From: WANQ01 sp964448055
GTDB lineage: Archaea; Thermoproteota; Thermoprotei_A; Sulfolobales; WANQ01
Assembly (NCBI GenBank): GCA_964448055.1
Contig: CAYUVB010000018.1
Span: 1 to 32,411 of the forward strand
Direction: 5' to 3'
Length of the DNA stretch: 32,411 nucleotides
Part shown: positions 30,438 to 32,411 of the stretch, one piece after another
Layout: every line of letters begins with the position of its first letter
How positions within the stretch are numbered: position 1 is the stretch's first letter
Program-made: the position numbers and the translations under genes
Notes under the pieces: model-generated
Databases searched by the model: none
What the model saw: only the letters and a program-made list of their open reading frames with translations
What the model was told of the DNA's origin: nothing

Positions 30438-31382
30438 TTAAGGCATCCATATGTAGAGTACTTGTACGTGTGTATACGGTATTTGTGGTACTGGCTGAGC
30501 ACCCATGGTTACTGGTATTAGTTGTCTTATAATATCGTTGAGGTTTACGCCTAGTAGAGCTTCTAGTAACCCTTTAGGTTTCTCTATTACTCTTACTGGA
30601 GCTGTAGGTGGTAGACCTGCAAGTTTCCTAGCTTCTTCTATTGCTTTATTGTAGTCTCCTACCATGTCTACGAGACCTACCTTTACAGCATCTTCACCAA
30701 TATAGATTCTTGCGTCAAAGACTTCCGGGTTTACATGACCTCTATTCTCTAGTACTCTTTCCTTGAATACTTCTGCTGTCCTATTCACTATTTCACTTAG
30801 GATTCTTAGCTCATCGCTACTTAACGGTTTATACATGGATGCTATATCCTTGAATTTACCTGACTTTAATACGGTGACGTTTACCCCTATTACCTTAAGG
30901 AGCTTGCTAACATCGTATACTACCATGACACTACCAATCGATCCGGTAATACAGTGTGGGGAAGCAATTATCTCGTCAGCAGGTAACGCTATATAGTATC
31001 CACCACTAGCAAGTACTTCTTCACCATAAACTACTACTGGCTTCTCATCTGAGAGCTCCTTAATCAACCAATATATGTCTTCGCTAGCAGCTGCTGAGCC
31101 ACCAGGACTATTGATAACCAAGACTACTGCTTTAGCGTAGGGATCTCCTAGTACTCTATCAACAAGCTCTTTAACATCATCAGGTGTTATAGTCTTAGAC
31201 CAAGATAGAAGACCCTGCTGCTCATAACCTATAGTACCTCTAAGCTTTATAACAGCAACATATGGGACGCCGAAAACTGTTCCACCATACCCGCCATATA
31301 GGCTAGTATAGAGTATGTAGCCATAGACGAGTCCAACAACTATTACGGCAACTATTATCAACAATAGAAGCCATTTCTCCAT
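30438..31382 (-). CDS. sppA: Signal peptide peptidase SppA (S49 family)
   Basis: The 314-residue protein has one N-terminal membrane helix (residues 4-28) and a single S49 protease domain. VINSPGGSAAASEDIYWLI (89-107) forms the oxyanion region, Ser126 in LASGGYYIALPADEI is the nucleophile, and Lys178 in LKSGKFKDI is the general base, giving a Ser-Lys dyad. Archaeal SppA degrades cleaved signal peptides and other peptides at the membrane with the catalytic domain outside. The C-terminus has an added Pro-rich tail (QIPYTHVQVLYIWMP). It starts with ATG, with a strong TATA-like element upstream. The P1 peptidase gene converges on it. Confidence 0.93.
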   Translation of the reverse strand: MEKWLLLLIIVAVIVVGLVYGYILYTSLYGGYGGTVFGVPYVAVIKLRGTIGYEQQGLLSWSKTITPDDVKELVDRVLGDPYAKAVVLVINSPGGSAAASEDIYWLIKELSDEKPVVVYGEEVLASGGYYIALPADEIIASPHCITGSIGSVMVVYDVSKLLKVIGVNVTVLKSGKFKDIASMYKPLSSDELRILSEIVNRTAEVFKERVLENRGHVNPEVFDARIYIGEDAVKVGLVDMVGDYNKAIEEARKLAGLPPTAPVRVIEKPKGLLEALLGVNLNDIIRQLIPVTMGAQPVPQIPYTHVQVLYIWMP

Positions 31383-31440
31383 ACCTTAAACCCCTACAAC
31401 ACCTCTATGTTAAGAGTAATGTCTACGAACGTAAAAGAGT

Positions 31441-31450
31441 GTATATATCC
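31441..31450 (-). promoter_or_regulatory. Candidate TATA box for sppA
   Basis: GGATATATAC on the minus strand, preceded by GG-rich sequence, lies about 60 bases before the sppA ATG in the 126-base gap after the DUF1177 gene. It is one of the best TATA matches in the window and suggests sppA is transcribed separately from DUF1177. Confidence 0.45.
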
Positions 31451-31508
31451 CCTAAAAATAGGTATAGAGCTACAAGATGTCTATGATAGGGGGCTGTTAT
31501 GCTATGGT

Positions 31509-32411
31509 TTATGGTACTCCTCTTCTGAGAATGTCCTTGATACTTCCATGGATCCTAATTATCTCCTTGAACTCCTCCTCATCGTAGAACCTTGCTTTAC
31601 CAGTAGTATAGTCCTTAGCTACCTCGACAATAAATCTTGTTGCTTGTTCAAGGCTCCATATGTTTGTTGCACCTGTTGCTGATCCAGGTACCACCGTTCT
31701 AGTAGTTATAGCTACGCCTACAACTGGCGCATCGGTATATATCCATGGTTGCATTATGCTGTTTATATGGTATACAGCTGTTGAGAATGGTAGTATATCC
31801 TGCATGGTTATAGGGACTATTACTGGGGGTTCCCCTGTAACCCTGGTATAGATGTTTATGAGGTCTGGGCTAACCTTGAGAATCCATCCCTCCTTGACCG
31901 TAGGTGTTATGGCGAATCCGCTATGCTTTACGACTAGGTTAGCCTTGGTGGCATCCACACTTAGAATAGCATCCATTTCTGGGTCAACTTCTCTTCTAAG
32001 AAGCTCGAATATGTCTACAGGGCTATCCATCATTGGTACAGGTTTATAGGGCTTTATAGGAGCATTTGGACAAACATGTGTAGTTATGATGACGTCACCT
32101 GGTAGAACCTCACCCCTAGCCCTCATCTCAGCTACCTTGTAGGCAACTGCTAGTGCAACAATAGCTCCATCAGCATCTGATACCATACCTATAAGGCTTG
32201 GTCTCGCACCAATACCACCTAGCCTACCAATAACACCTAGCGTAGGCGCTGAACCACCAACACGTTTACCTCTTGAACCAGGAACCACTATTTTAACGAA
32301 ATCTGTTCTCCCCCTAGAACCCTCCAACTTGTCAACGACGACCTCTACATCACTAAAACCCTTAGACTTAAACCATGAGGCAACTCTAAAACCATCTACT
32401 CTAGGATCTTC
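31509..32411 (-). CDS. DUF1177 family protein, N-terminus beyond the window
   Basis: This is a DUF1177-family protein of unknown function. Landmarks are GGSAPTLGVIGRLGGIGARP, MVSDADGAIVALAVAYK, ITTHVCPNAPIKPYKPVPMM, and a late VVGVAITTRTVVPGSATGAT. The His/Cys and Asp in VSDADG, TTHVCPNAP and LSVDATKANL look like potential metal or catalytic residues, which is inference. A TTG at 32327 could serve as a start, but the same frame stays open to the window edge and 28 further codons (RVDGFRVASWFKSKGFSDVE) look like coding sequence. The gene is therefore partial. It is codirectional with sppA in a peptidase-rich region. Confidence 0.85.
   Translation of the reverse strand, partial: EDPRVDGFRVASWFKSKGFSDVEVVVDKLEGSRGRTDFVKIVVPGSRGKRVGGSAPTLGVIGRLGGIGARPSLIGMVSDADGAIVALAVAYKVAEMRARGEVLPGDVIITTHVCPNAPIKPYKPVPMMDSPVDIFELLRREVDPEMDAILSVDATKANLVVKHSGFAITPTVKEGWILKVSPDLINIYTRVTGEPPVIVPITMQDILPFSTAVYHINSIMQPWIYTDAPVVGVAITTRTVVPGSATGATNIWSLEQATRFIVEVAKDYTTGKARFYDEEEFKEIIRIHGSIKDILRRGVP

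Noticed and set aside
31407..31682. Plus-strand 91-codon frame upstream of sppA
   Set aside because: More than half is antisense to the DUF1177 gene and the rest covers the sppA promoter; no family likeness.

Overview
The window reads as a draft contig from a hyperthermophilic archaeon of the Thermoproteota (Crenarchaeota), most likely Desulfurococcales-like. The grounds are as follows. It carries archaeal forms of replication, transcription and translation genes (PCNA, PriS, a Gins15-type GINS subunit, Rpo4/RpoF, Rpo11/RpoL, TFS, aIF2 alpha, aIF5A, SRP54, L44e, S27e, L21e, L10e, Nop10, Csl4). It carries CarS for ether lipids, and DUF2067, which I associate mainly with crenarchaea. It has aconitase-X plus UbiD enzymes of the archaeal mevalonate route rather than the classical route of Sulfolobales. 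Shine-Dalgarno sequences are GGAGGT/GGTG-like, starts are often GTG or TTG, and the DNA is visibly AT-rich. I cannot name the species. No rRNA, CRISPR array, insertion sequence or prophage was seen.

Layout. Positions 1-700 hold a possible gene tail and two minus-strand tRNAs (Ala-UGC, Leu-GAG). Positions 0.7-2.4 kb hold an FAU-1-type ribonuclease and a UPF0147 protein, divergent from a zinc-ribbon protein of the autoantigen-p27 (UPF0148) family. Positions 2.9-8.2 kb (minus) hold thymidylate kinase, both aconitase-X subunits (phosphomevalonate dehydratase), a UbiD-family decarboxylase, a Clp1-type polynucleotide kinase and an unrecognised protein that looks like a RuvC/YqgF RNase H-fold enzyme. 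A 100-N assembly gap at 3482-3581 cuts both the aconitase-X small subunit and thymidylate kinase. Positions 8.4-9.5 kb (plus) hold a RadB-like RecA-family ATPase and CDP-archaeol synthase.

Positions 9.5-27.1 kb form one unbroken minus-strand block of 25 information-processing genes. In transcription order it begins with aIF5A, SRP54, a TrmY-like protein, Pus10, L21e, RpoF, DUF655, RsmA, an Mtq2/HemK-like methyltransferase, TrmJ, Trm14-like and L10e. It continues with Dph2, a METTL5-like methyltransferase, Csl4, DUF2067, RpoL, a DUF99-like protein, TFS and a 73-residue protein. It ends with PCNA, PriS, Gins15, L44e, S27e, aIF2 alpha and Nop10. Short gaps and frequent overlaps point to operons, although candidate internal TATA boxes suggest several entry points. 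The block combines rRNA/tRNA modification, ribosomal proteins, translation factors, RNA polymerase subunits, the exosome and core replication.

Positions 27.2-32.4 kb differ in content: a Nudix hydrolase, an M20 peptidase and a P1-family (DmpA-type) peptidase on plus, then SppA and a DUF1177 protein on minus, the last running off the window. This looks like a peptide-turnover neighbourhood.

The least expected observations are these. Four genes have no ATG/GTG/TTG where homology puts the N-terminus, with ATA or CTG codons there instead. A probable RuvC/YqgF-like enzyme lies divergent to a RadB-like recombinase. The archaeal mevalonate genes are interrupted by the assembly gap. Several members of the informational block are conserved proteins of unknown function.
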